Source of the DNA: Chloroflexota bacterium
Lineage (GTDB): Bacteria > Chloroflexota > UBA4733
Direction of reading: 5' to 3'
DNA length: 17,035 nt
Assembly (NCBI GenBank): GCA_025449435.1
Contig: JANWJO010000223.1
Span: 1-17,035 of the forward strand
Shown here: in pieces, positions 1 through 7,316 of the stretch
Layout: every line of letters begins with the position of its first letter
Position numbering within the stretch: the stretch's first letter is position 1
Made by a program: the position numbers and the translations under genes
Notes under the pieces: generated by a model
Seen by the model: only the letters and a program-made list of their open reading frames with translations
What the model was told of the DNA's origin: nothing
Databases searched by the model: none

Positions 1-1
1 C

Positions 2-451
2 AACACCACCATCGTCAAGCTGCTTGCCTACTCCTTGGGCGCTAGCTTCTCAGGGTTTGCCGGCGTGTTCTATGCTTCCAAGCTGGGTACGGTGAGCCCC
101 GACAATTTCCAGTTCGTCGTATCGGTACAAATCCTGAGCATGGTGGTGCTCGGTGGCCTGGCGAGTATTCGCGGGGTAACGCTCGGCGCGGTGATCCTGT
201 TCATCTTGCAGACGTTTGTCCTCACGCAAATGACGACCTGGTCGCACGATCTGGGCGACTACATGCACATTGGCTTCTTGAGTGCCGTGGATTTCAACGC
301 CTTCAAGTTTGGGTTGTATGGCGTGGCGCTGGTCGGCATCATGCTGTACCGGCCGCAAGGGCTCATTCCTGCCCAAATGCAACGAGCGTCCAAAGCTGGC
401 CAGCCGGCGAGCGCAGCCTCAAAGGCTAGCGCCAGTGGTGAACCGACGTGA
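2..451 (+). CDS. livM: LivM-type branched-chain amino acid ABC transporter permease, C-terminal part
   Basis: The reading frame is open from base 2 and enters from upstream, so this is the last 149 residues of a longer gene. Visible are the permease stretch around residues 12-40 (a small-residue region ending in LGTVSPDNFQF), then a hydrophobic segment with SMVVLGGLASIRGVTLGAV, the conserved cytoplasmic-loop and following helix of the LivH/LivM family, and a final helix ending in YRPQGLIPAQ, typical of LivM C-termini. The Ala/Ser-rich tail after that is unconserved. The protein is an inner-membrane subunit that, with LivH, forms the channel for leucine, isoleucine, valine or related substrates. 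Its TGA overlaps the GTG of livG by 4 bp, so translation is probably coupled. Substrate cannot be told from sequence; urea and amide importers share this fold. Confidence 0.92.
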   Translation, partial: NTTIVKLLAYSLGASFSGFAGVFYASKLGTVSPDNFQFVVSVQILSMVVLGGLASIRGVTLGAVILFILQTFVLTQMTTWSHDLGDYMHIGFLSAVDFNAFKFGLYGVALVGIMLYRPQGLIPAQMQRASKAGQPASAASKASASGEPT

Positions 452-1266
452 GCGGCCAGACGCCCGTGCCGGCATCAGCCACCAAACCAACCGCTAACGC
501 GCCGGGCGTGGTGCTCCGGGTGGATCAACTCACCAAGCGCTTCGGCGGCTTGCTAGCGGTCAACACCGTCTCGTTCGATGTGCTCCAAGGGCAGATTTTT
601 TCGCTCATTGGGCCCAATGGCGCGGGCAAGACGACGTGCTTCAATATGCTCACCGGCCTGTATTTCCCTACCGCTGGAGAAGTGGTGTTCGAGGGAAAAG
701 CAATTAACGGCCTACGCGCGGACCAGGTGACCGCGAAGGGGATTGCACGCACCTTTCAAAACATCCGGCTGTTCAACCAGATGAGCGTCATCGAAAACAT
801 CATGGTCGGGGCACATGCTCGCATGCGCGCGCGGTTCTGGGACTCGATGTTGCATTCGCCCGCGGCGCGCAGGGAAGAAGAGCGGACGCGCAGCCGAGCC
901 GAAGAGTTGCTCGAGTACGTGGGCCTGTCGCGCTATGCGCACGAGTACGCCCGCAACCTACCCTACGGTTCGCAGCGGCGGCTGGAAATAGCTCGTGCAC
1001 TGGCCACGGAACCGCATTTGCTGCTCCTTGATGAGCCGGGAGCGGGTATGAATACGCGTGAAAAGTCGTCGCTCATGGAGCTGATCCGCCGCATCCGCGA
1101 CGACGGCAAAACCATCTTTCTCATCGAGCACGACATGCGCCTGGTGATGTCCATTTCCGATTGGATCACGGTGCTCGATTTCGGCAACAAGATCGCCGAG
1201 GGGGTGCCTCAGCAGGTGCGGGAGAATCCGCGTGTGATCGAAGCGTACCTGGGGAGGCAATCCTAG
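448..1266 (+). CDS. livG: LivG-type ABC transporter ATP-binding protein
   Basis: This 272-aa protein is one of the two ATPase subunits that drive the Liv importer, bound to the cytoplasmic face of LivH/LivM. Motifs are complete: Walker A GPNGAGKT (residues 55-62), Q-loop RTFQN (Gln104), the LivG-style signature LPYGSQRRLEIARAL beginning at 171 (Tyr replaces the first Ser-Gly of the canonical LSGGQ, which is normal for LivG), Walker B LLLLDE (191-196) and the H-loop His228 in IEHDM. The C-terminal NPRVIEAYLG is a LivG hallmark. The GTG start overlaps the livM stop as GTGA. About 20 poorly conserved residues precede the ATPase domain, so an internal start is possible but none has a clearly better ribosome binding site. 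It is followed one base later by livF in the same operon. Confidence 0.95.
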   Translation: MSGQTPVPASATKPTANAPGVVLRVDQLTKRFGGLLAVNTVSFDVLQGQIFSLIGPNGAGKTTCFNMLTGLYFPTAGEVVFEGKAINGLRADQVTAKGIARTFQNIRLFNQMSVIENIMVGAHARMRARFWDSMLHSPAARREEERTRSRAEELLEYVGLSRYAHEYARNLPYGSQRRLEIARALATEPHLLLLDEPGAGMNTREKSSLMELIRRIRDDGKTIFLIEHDMRLVMSISDWITVLDFGNKIAEGVPQQVRENPRVIEAYLGRQS

Positions 1267-1267
1267 C

Positions 1268-1978
1268 TTGGCACTCCTGGAAGTCCGCTCCATCAACACG
1301 TTTTATGGGCGTGTGCACGCGCTGGAAGATGTGTCGCTCACCGTCGAGCAAGGCGAGATCGTGACGCTCATCGGCGGCAACGGCGCCGGCAAGTCAACGA
1401 CGCTGCGCACCATTTCGGGCATGGTGCCGGCAGCATCGGGTGACGTGATCTTTGATGGCGCCAACATCACGCGGTTGCAGACACACCAGATCGTGTACCG
1501 CGGTATCGCACATGTGCCCGAGGGCCGCCGGTTGTTCACGCGCATGACCGTGCTTGAGAACCTGGAGATGGGTGGGTTTTCTCGCCGCGACCGTGGAGCC
1601 ATGGCAGCCGACTTGAAACGCGTGTATGAACTGTTTCCTCGGTTAGCGGAGCGCAAAGCGCAGCTCGCGGGCACGCTGTCGGGTGGCGAGCAGCAAATGC
1701 TGGCGCTCGGCCGTGCCTTGATGACCCGTCCACGCTTGCTGTTGATGGACGAGCCGTCGATGGGGCTGTCGCCGATGCTCGTGGAGCAGATCTTCGACAA
1801 TATCCGGCTACTCAATGCCGAGGGCACCACCATCCTGCTCATCGAGCAAAATGCCCGCATGGCGCTCAATGTCGCCCGGCGTGGCTACGTCATCGAAACC
1901 GGTCGCATCATCTTGAGCGATAGTGCCGTCAGACTCCTGACCAGCGACGAGGTGCGCCGCGCCTACCTCGGGGAGTGA
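1268..1978 (+). CDS. livF: LivF-type ABC transporter ATP-binding protein
   Basis: This 236-aa protein is the second ATPase of the branched-chain amino acid importer. Walker A GGNGAGKST is at residues 36-44, the signature LSGGEQQMLALGRALM starts at 137, and Walker B LLLMDE is at 157-162. The usual H-loop His is replaced by Gln in IEQNARMAL (193-195); that is the family norm for LivF and not damage. The protein ends with the typical RRAYLGE. The start is TTG, one base after the livG stop, with GGGAGG (1252-1257) at the end of livG as ribosome binding site. The next base after the LivF stop begins a long non-coding stretch, so livF looks like the last gene of the operon. Confidence 0.95.
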   Translation: MALLEVRSINTFYGRVHALEDVSLTVEQGEIVTLIGGNGAGKSTTLRTISGMVPAASGDVIFDGANITRLQTHQIVYRGIAHVPEGRRLFTRMTVLENLEMGGFSRRDRGAMAADLKRVYELFPRLAERKAQLAGTLSGGEQQMLALGRALMTRPRLLLMDEPSMGLSPMLVEQIFDNIRLLNAEGTTILLIEQNARMALNVARRGYVIETGRIILSDSAVRLLTSDEVRRAYLGE

Positions 1979-2348
1979 CGCTACGTTGGTGGTGCAGTAA
2001 CTGGCTGATGCGCGCCTTATCACTCAGCATCGCCTTAACTGCCGCTATGAAAGGACATGTTGAGACTGGGAGGAGATCCTGGTATTTTCCTCGGGGTCAA
2101 CCGCGCCTCATCCCCCAAATGTCCTGCCTTCATTCGAGACTCCAACAACCCAGCATATACACGCCCGCGCCGACGCAGCAAGCGTGCTTTGCATCGCACG
2201 GCTTGCCCCCGGAAGGGATGCGTCGTGCGCACCCATTACCTGCTCACCAGCCTGACGGCGTTTATTCCCCCATATCGCCGCTCACTCGCTAAGGGCAAAC
2301 CTTCAACCTAAGCCCCGGCGCTTGCGCACCGGATGGCAGGAACACATC
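1979..2348. other. Intergenic stretch without a recognisable gene
   Basis: About 370 bases lie between livF and the first RHS relic. Short open frames exist in several phases (for example 2057-2311 +), but none has a convincing ribosome binding site or a protein pattern I recognise. The only structure seen is an interrupted dyad, GTTGA then GAGGA (2060-2077 region) facing TCCTC then TCAAC (2092-2105 region). It has no T-run after it, so it is at best a weak candidate for the end of the liv transcript. The region may be decayed coding DNA. Confidence 0.5.
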
Positions 2349-2936
2349 ATGACCAGCATGAGCGCTCATGGGTTCGCTCGCCTGTTCCGCATGCTCCTGC
2401 TCTTGCAACTCCTCCTCACCGGACTGGCACTCCAACCCACACCAGTCGCTGCTAGTGCGGTGTTCACCCGTGTCCCTGCCACCAGCCGCTTGACCAGCGC
2501 AACGGTCAACAGCACACCCACCACCTCCACCTACAACAACGCCAATGAGTTGACCTCAGCAGAGGGTACGTCCTACGCCTACGACGCCAGGGGCAACCAA
2601 CTCACCAAGACCAGTGGTGGGGTGACCACGATGTATGCCTACGACCTGCTCAACCGGCTCACCGGGATTACCGGTCCCATCACCGCGAGCTACACCTCAA
2701 ACGGGGATGGGGAACGCACAAGCAAGACGCTGGCGGGGGAATACCACGAGCTACGCCTGGGAACTCAGTGGCATCGGCCATGTGCTGGCCGACAGCAACG
2801 GCTACCAGTACGTGTGGGGCAACGGGCTGATCAATCAGATCACCAACCTCAACACTCGCCGGCATCCCCTGGTGGATGGACTCGGCAGTTGACCGACGTG
2901 ACGCGGACACCGGTCTGCACGGAAACTAGAGACGCC
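2349..2936 (+). pseudogene. RHS/YD-repeat protein relic A, with signal peptide and two frame breaks
   Basis: From an ATG at 2349 (AGGAA about 8 bases before it) the frame encodes a signal peptide (hydrophobic core LLLLQLLLTGLAL, Ala-rich cleavage region) and then YD repeats: TSYAYDARGNQLT and TMYAYDLLNRLTGITG, the pattern that builds the RHS beta-cage. After KTLAG at about 2737 the sense continues only in the +1 frame (NTTSYAW, then YVWGNGLINQI and HPLVDGLGS). At about 2891 it returns to the first frame with QLTDVTRTP. The first break sits in a run of five G (2735-2739); removing one G restores the reading. The second looks like an 8-base deletion between CAG copies. RHS proteins are normally far longer and end in a toxin, so this is a truncated remnant or a mini-RHS. 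A sequencing error in the G-run would explain only the first break. Confidence 0.8.
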
Positions 2937-3333
2937 TGTGGCGTCAAGGCCAGCCAGCCCGATGTGCAGCCTTATCGCACGGCCGTGCAAGATATCGACG
3001 GCCACCTCAACTCACTGGCCGCCCTCACCACCAAGGTGGGCTACTGGACCGTGGCACACCCCGACCTCTAGCGCGCACGTGCACCGGTGCCTTCTTCGCT
3101 TCCCCCGCCTGCCGGTACACTAGAAGCGCTCGCCTGCTCGTCCCTTGGGAAATGCTGATCGTTGCGTCATCGGTGAGGACGACAGGCGCGCCGATGGCTG
3201 ACCAGATAACGCGACAGGCGATGCCACGAGTGAGCAACCCGTTGGCACGGGCGCCTGCGGGTTTGGTTTCAGCGCGTCGAAGGACCGAACAGGCTGGCAG
3301 ACGCGACGGCGGTGTGTGCTGAAGGAGACATCG
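2937..3333. other. Region downstream of RHS relic A without a recognisable gene
   Basis: The relic A frame continues open to a TAG at 3071 but no longer looks like RHS; about 45 residues follow that I cannot assign. From 3072 to 3333 no frame on either strand resembles a known family. A longish reverse frame (3025-3393) is antisense to the start of the pentapeptide gene and has no good ribosome binding site. The promoter for the pentapeptide gene should lie here, but I see no convincing -35/-10 pair. Confidence 0.4.
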
Positions 3334-4494
3334 ATGAGGGATGATCTCTCCGACGTCCTGCAACAACTTGAGGGCGACAACGAGACCGTGCAATTGGCTG
3401 GCATTGCTGCGCTGGAGCGCATATCGAAGGAGTCAGCGGAGAACTACCGCAGCGTGTTTTTGGGATTGGCAGCCTTTGTGCGTCGCGCCGCTCCGGTACG
3501 GTTCGATGCCAACAGGTGGCCGTTGTCCTACCACCCCAGCACCGAGCGACTCGCTGCACCGGTCCAGGCGGCGCTGACGGTCATCGGTCGCCGGGAGCCA
3601 TCGCCAGATGTGGAAGACGTGCGGATCGATCTGTCACGCACCCGCCTCGTTGGCGCCGACCTCCGCGGGGCACAGCTTGCCGACGCCAACCTCGCCGAGG
3701 CTCAGGTACAACGGGCAATCCTCAGTAGCGCGCACCTGGAGCGGGCCACCCTGTCAGGTGCCGAGTTGGAGGGTGCGCGGTTGCAGGGGGCCAACCTTGC
3801 CCACGCGAATATGGCGTACGTCCTGATGCAGCGGGCGCAGCTGTCCGGGGCTATCCTTACCAGCGTCCAGTTGCGCAAAGCCTCCCTTGGACATGCGCAG
3901 CTTGCCGCTGCCAATCTCTCTGACGCGCACCTGCAGGGGGCCGACTTCCGGTACGTGCAGATGCAGCGGGCTAACCTGGTAGGCGCACACCTGGGAAAAG
4001 CAACCCTCCCAGGCGCACAGTTAGAGCTGGCCGCACTCACCCGCGCAAATCTGGAGGGCGCTCACCTTTCAGGCGCCGGTTTGCAAGGGGCCGATCTCTC
4101 CGGCGCGCAAATGCAAAACGCCAACCTTTCAGGCGCCCACCTGGAAGGAACCGACCTCTCTGGCGCATTCTGTTCCGGCGCGTACCTCCGCGGTGCTCAT
4201 CTCGAGCACGCAGTGCTGGAGGGTGCGCACTTCGAGGGCGCTGATTTTCTTGACCCTCGACCATGGAAAGGTCGGATGGCTCGGATAGCTGCCACCTACA
4301 GCAGCGTGGACCAGTTCGCCAACGTGATCTACGACGAGCACACGATGTTCCCGCCTGAGGTCCGCACCTGGCTGGACGCACGCGACGCAGCGCTGACCGG
4401 GCAGCCGCCCGACAAGACGGACGCGCTGGACGCGACGAGGTCAGCTGTGGCGGCGCCAACCGAGCCAGCCTCATCTGATGATCGCCAGCCGTAG
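3334..4494 (+). CDS. Pentapeptide-repeat protein with HEAT-like N-terminal domain
   Basis: The 386-aa protein starts at ATG 3334, preceded by AAGGAG with a 7-base gap; an in-frame GTG at 3316 is less likely. Residues 1-90 form a helical module (DNETVQLAGIAALERI, LAAFVRRAAP, VQAALTVIGRR) that commonly precedes pentapeptide repeats in cyanobacterial and Chloroflexota proteins. From residue 98 to 307 there is an unbroken right-handed beta-helix signature: a central L, M or F (once C) at every fifth position from 100 to 305, about 42 repeats in perfect register, mostly A(N/D/H/Q)LxG. A C-terminal region of about 80 residues (RMARIAATYSSVDQF, VIYDEHTMFPPEVR) follows, then a disordered tail. No signal peptide or membrane helix is seen, so it is probably cytosolic. 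Some pentapeptide proteins mimic DNA and protect gyrase (Qnr, MfpA, AlbG), but most of this type have unknown roles. Confidence 0.93.
   Translation: MRDDLSDVLQQLEGDNETVQLAGIAALERISKESAENYRSVFLGLAAFVRRAAPVRFDANRWPLSYHPSTERLAAPVQAALTVIGRREPSPDVEDVRIDLSRTRLVGADLRGAQLADANLAEAQVQRAILSSAHLERATLSGAELEGARLQGANLAHANMAYVLMQRAQLSGAILTSVQLRKASLGHAQLAAANLSDAHLQGADFRYVQMQRANLVGAHLGKATLPGAQLELAALTRANLEGAHLSGAGLQGADLSGAQMQNANLSGAHLEGTDLSGAFCSGAYLRGAHLEHAVLEGAHFEGADFLDPRPWKGRMARIAATYSSVDQFANVIYDEHTMFPPEVRTWLDARDAALTGQPPDKTDALDATRSAVAAPTEPASSDDRQP
3781..4230 (+). repeat. 150-bp higher-order repeat inside the pentapeptide gene
   Basis: The element encoding LQGA(N/D) begins at 3781, 3931 and 4081, exactly 150 bases (50 residues, ten pentapeptides) apart. 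The DNA there reads TTGCAGGGGGCC, CTGCAGGGGGCC and TTGCAAGGGGCC. The second and third units also match further on (M-Q-R/N-A-N-L-x-G-A-H-L). This suggests growth by duplication of a ten-pentapeptide block, followed by divergence; the end given is that of the third unit if it is full length. Confidence 0.6.
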
Positions 4495-4559
4495 TCCGAA
4501 GCGCGGCCGACAGAACGGCGAGGTGACGGAAGAAGACAACCGTACGGCATGCCTGCTGA

Positions 4560-4607
4560 CAAGCCTTGACACACCTGTACAAAGACAACGATACCGTGCA
4601 GCTAGCG
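4560..4607 (+). pseudogene. Fragment of a second pentapeptide-protein gene, N-terminal part
   Basis: Read in the frame of position 4560, this 48-base stretch gives QALTHLYKDNDTVQLA, matching DVLQQLEGDNETVQLA at residues 7-22 of the intact pentapeptide protein. The last 24 bases match 3376-3399 at 19 of 24 positions. A TGA stands directly before it and a TAA directly after, so it is a dead scrap. It lies next to the 3' end of the MFS gene, while a scrap of the repeat part lies upstream of that gene (6570-6690). Confidence 0.65.
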
Positions 4608-4608
4608 T

Positions 4609-4642
4609 AAAAAAACTATGTTGCATCACGAAAGATGCAGCA
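4609..4642 (-). terminator. Probable intrinsic terminator of the MFS gene
   Basis: On the minus strand, TGCTGCATC and GATGCAACA can pair around a six-base loop TTTCGT (six perfect core pairs, one A-C mismatch, two outer pairs). After TAG comes a run of seven T (complement of A at 4609-4615). It lies 37 bases past the stop codon of the MFS gene, the expected place for a Rho-independent terminator. Confidence 0.6.
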
Positions 4643-4647
4643 GAGGG

Positions 4648-4683
4648 GTTGAGGACGGCCCTTAACGGTGACCCGTCCTCAAC
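4648..4683. repeat. Perfect 11-bp inverted repeat over the MFS stop codon
   Basis: GTTGAGGACGG (4648-4658) and CCGTCCTCAAC (4673-4683) are perfect inverse copies with a 14-base loop. The right arm contains the MFS stop codon. No T-run follows on either strand, so by itself it is not a classic terminator; it may protect the mRNA 3' end or act together with the hairpin at 4609-4642. Confidence 0.6.
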
Positions 4684-6268
4684 TTGCAGCACTGGCTCCG
4701 CTCTGCTCGCTGCCGGGCTGGCTCGGTTCACGCAAACTGTTGACTTCGAGCCTAATGTGGACATTCGGCAGCAAGAGGCTCAGCGCGAAGGCAAGCACAA
4801 CCGCCGGTATTGCGAGTACAAATGCAGCGTCAAGCGCAGAACCGAGAGCGTGCAGGACGGGGACCGGCATATGACGCGGGAAGGAGCGCAACGCGCCGCG
4901 ACTGAGCAACACGCGAACGTACTGCTCGCCGCTGATTAGACGCAGGTTCGTTTCGAGCCCTTGAGCGAAGCGTCTGGCAAACAGTGCGCCGAACGCCGCT
5001 ACGCCGAGTGCGCTTCCCGTTACCTGGCTCATCCTGATCATGTAGCCTGCTGTCTTTCTGTCCTCCGCAGCAACGTCATGTAGCCCAGCAATAGCCGCTA
5101 GTTGGACCAAGCAGCCGCCGCCGAGCCCAATTCCCCAGAGCACGAACTCCCAGGTGAAGACACGGTCTTCCACGCTGATCTGAGACAGGAGCCAGAGGGA
5201 ACCGGTCAGGAATGCCGCACCGGCAAGAAAGACACCCTTGTAGTGTCTCGACCGATTGATATACGGTCGGATAATGAATATCCCATATTCGGACATGAGC
5301 ATCATTTGCCCCAATGTGATACCGGCAAACTGCGCGGTGGCGCCGAGTAGGAGTTGAAGATAAAGGGAAACGAACAGGGCTACGCCCGCGAGCGCAAACA
5401 GTGCCAGGAAACTGATAGCCGCGCTCAGCGTCAACATCCGGTTGCGGAAGAGGCGCAGGGGGAGAACCGGATCCACGGTACGGCGTTCGACGCAGACCAA
5501 GGCGATGAGCGCAACCGTCGTTGCCAAAACCAGAAGAAGACTGGTTGGTGTCATCCACGGTTGAGCTGTTCCCGCGAGCGTCACGAGCAGTGCGACGCCG
5601 GCCGCACTCAGGCCGAGCAAAAGTGCGCCGGCGCCATCAAATGAACGGTTGCTGCGCGGTGCCGGCTGCAGTGGCGCCAGAGCCAGCGCGACCGCTGCTG
5701 CAACGCCAGTGGGGACGTTGATGACGAAAACCCAGCGCCACAACTGCTGGTCAGCGGCCCACCCACCGACTGCTGGGCCGCCAATCGAGGCGAGGATAAG
5801 CCTGGCACCAAGGAAAAAGCCGATGAGTGCGCCAGTCGCCCCTTTATAGCGAGCCCGGTCTTGCGGGTAGGTATGCGCCTTGATGATGTAGTACGCCGTG
5901 ATCGGACCAGCGGCTCCCAGACCCTCCAGGATGCGCGCACTAATGAGTTCGATGGGATTCTGGCTCATTGCGCAACAGAGCGAGCCTAACACAAAGATTG
6001 CGATGGCCGCCTGGTATGTACGTACTCGACCAAATCTGTCAGCCAGCCTGCTCCAAACAGGCAAGGAGATCATGTTGCCCACCAAATAGCCGGTAATGAT
6101 CCCGAATAGCGTATCCAGGTCGCCGAGATCGCGAGCGATGGCCGGCAACATGATCATCACGATCGCCTCGTCTGCGACGGCGAGGAGGAGTATGAGGAGC
6201 GGTGACCCGAACGCGAGCCGGAGCGGCCAAGGCATGCTGCGCGCAGAAGGGAGTTTGGCCGTCACCAT
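4679..6268 (-). CDS. MFS drug transporter, DHA2 (EmrB/QacA-like, 14-helix) family
   Basis: The 529-aa protein from ATG 6268 (GAGG 8 bases upstream) is a proton-driven exporter of the drug:H+ antiporter-2 family in the inner membrane. TM1 carries the conserved Asp33 followed by LPAIARDLG, motif A is LADRFGR (75-81), and the DHA2 signature WRWVFVINVPTG (177-188) follows GGPAVGGW. About 14 hydrophobic segments can be traced to the Leu/Ala-rich last helix near the C-terminus. The frame stays open another 86 codons upstream to 6526, but that extension has no membrane character or family pattern and overlaps the pentapeptide scrap, so the internal start is preferred. The C-terminal half of the first motif C (GARLILASIGG) and the second motif A region (RPYINRSRHYKG) are less typical. 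Substrate is unknown. It converges with the pentapeptide gene across 184 bases. Confidence 0.9.
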   Translation of the reverse strand: MVTAKLPSARSMPWPLRLAFGSPLLILLLAVADEAIVMIMLPAIARDLGDLDTLFGIITGYLVGNMISLPVWSRLADRFGRVRTYQAAIAIFVLGSLCCAMSQNPIELISARILEGLGAAGPITAYYIIKAHTYPQDRARYKGATGALIGFFLGARLILASIGGPAVGGWAADQQLWRWVFVINVPTGVAAAVALALAPLQPAPRSNRSFDGAGALLLGLSAAGVALLVTLAGTAQPWMTPTSLLLVLATTVALIALVCVERRTVDPVLPLRLFRNRMLTLSAAISFLALFALAGVALFVSLYLQLLLGATAQFAGITLGQMMLMSEYGIFIIRPYINRSRHYKGVFLAGAAFLTGSLWLLSQISVEDRVFTWEFVLWGIGLGGGCLVQLAAIAGLHDVAAEDRKTAGYMIRMSQVTGSALGVAAFGALFARRFAQGLETNLRLISGEQYVRVLLSRGALRSFPRHMPVPVLHALGSALDAAFVLAIPAVVLAFALSLLLPNVHIRLEVNSLREPSQPGSEQSGASAAS

Positions 6269-6332
6269 TTGGCTAACCTCAGCCCTATCATGCACCTGTG
6301 TCGTTGGCTGACCGATTAGCTGCAAACATCGG

Positions 6333-6357
6333 GTGCCTTCCTCAGATCTGGAGGCAC
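6333..6357 (-). promoter_or_regulatory. Possible leader hairpin or operator upstream of the MFS gene
   Basis: GTGCCT-T-CC (6333-6341) and GGAGGCAC (6350-6357) pair over 8 bp with one bulged base and an eight-base loop, 65-90 bases upstream of the MFS start codon. It could be a repressor site or a leader structure. No attenuator partner or promoter was identified, so this is a weak call. Confidence 0.25.
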
Positions 6358-6569
6358 ATATAGCGAAGTCGCAGTGATGCGGTTTGGAAGTAACCTCTAT
6401 GGGTAGGCCCATCCTGGTGACACGCGCCGTATTAGCCATTGCATAGAATGGATGGGCTTTTACCGTTGGGAACACTCCCTCGGAGCAGACTGCTCCAATC
6501 TTCGACTCACCAGGTAGCCCCGTCACGTCAAATCACACAACAACTGCGTTACCGATTAAAGGACCGACT

Positions 6570-6690
6570 ATCTGCTTCCGGCATCGTGCTGTTCGGCGCC
6601 AAACTCATCCGCGCGCAGCTGCAGGAGACCGAGCAACGCGGTGTATACTTGGGGGGAGCCCGCCTCGGCGAGGCGCAACTTGCCTGGTGT
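6570..6690 (+). pseudogene. Pentapeptide-repeat remnant upstream of the MFS gene
   Basis: In the frame of position 6439 the sequence reads SASGIVLFGAKLIRAQLQ, then GVYLGGARLGEAQLAW: six or seven pentapeptides with L at every fifth place, with one disturbed turn (ETEQR) between. The pattern vanishes on both sides, although the frame stays open from 6439 to 6933. I read it as the repeat part of the same broken gene whose N-terminal scrap is at 4560-4607, so the MFS gene and its terminator sit between two pieces of one gene family. It could alternatively be a piece left by duplication of the intact gene. Confidence 0.55.
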
Positions 6691-6905
6691 GTCCCCCATG
6701 ATCTGTGCCGGCAATCTTCTTCTGTGTCGGGAGATCGTCGGGGATGTGCGGAGTGGCTGACATTTGGGGAACCCGGCGCGCCCGCCGGTGCTTGCAGCAA
6801 CTCAGACATGGACGCGGGTTGGTCGCTAAAGGCATTGGACTCTTGCGATGGCTGCGGCACGGCGATAGCAGTGCTGGTGTCGAGCGGCTTGGAAGGAACA
6901 AACCA
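6691..6905. other. Short region without recognisable content
   Basis: Between the pentapeptide remnant and the next gene, open frames continue by chance in two phases but show no family pattern. Its last 15 bases hold the ribosome binding site GGAAGGA (6891-6897) of the following gene. Confidence 0.4.
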
Positions 6906-7304
6906 GTGGAGAACTCGCGCGGCGCCGGCCTAGGTAAGGACTACCAACGGTTGGACCGGGCCACGACAGTGCAACTGCGAACGCAGATTGAAGCTGCGGC
7001 CAAGCACAGTAGCATTGATCTCGATGCGCTCTGGGAGCAGGGTACTAACGTCGAATACATGTCAAATGCCGAAATACGAGACGTGCTCCGCTCGATTGGT
7101 GGTCAGGTGCAGGGAAGCGCGTACCTTATTAATTTTGGCGTTGATGTAGCGATCGCGCTGTCGTATGAGGAATTCGTCGAACACTTCGACGATCTTTGGT
7201 TCCCGGGCCGGGATGACGTGTGGCTCATCGACGACCAGGTGACCTGGTTGCTCACGATTTCACATGAGGAAGTCGTGTCATTCACCAGGTTTTCCCCTGG
7301 ATAG
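6906..7304 (+). CDS. Small acidic protein of unknown function, possible orphan immunity protein
   Basis: I chose GTG 6906 because GGAAGGA lies exactly 8 bases upstream; the frame is open further 5' (to 6705), but that part is not protein-like. The result is a 132-aa soluble protein with no signal peptide or membrane helix. Residues 20-65 look helical (TVQLRTQIEAAAKHSSIDLDALW). Residues 85-125 are acidic and aromatic, with YEEFVEHFDDLWFPGRDDVW and WLLTISHEEVVSF, a style common in small cytosolic immunity-like proteins found beside RHS and CDI toxins. It ends about 15 bases before RHS relic B, where a toxin-immunity neighbour might be found. I do not recognise the family; the immunity idea rests on position and composition only. 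Confidence 0.65.
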   Translation: MENSRGAGLGKDYQRLDRATTVQLRTQIEAAAKHSSIDLDALWEQGTNVEYMSNAEIRDVLRSIGGQVQGSAYLINFGVDVAIALSYEEFVEHFDDLWFPGRDDVWLIDDQVTWLLTISHEEVVSFTRFSPG

Positions 7305-7316
7305 GAGCAGCGACGT

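Noticed and set aside
1861..1890. Missing H-loop histidine in LivF as a sign of an inactive ATPase
   Set aside because: The IEQN form is the normal state in LivF proteins, so it is not damage.
3334..4494. CRISPR-like or other regular DNA array
   Set aside because: The periodicity is 15 bases and 150 bases inside a coding frame and follows the pentapeptide repeats; there are no constant repeats with variable spacers.
4037..4588. 183-aa minus-strand frame opposite the pentapeptide gene
   Set aside because: Arg/Ser-rich antisense of a repetitive gene, no start site or motif.
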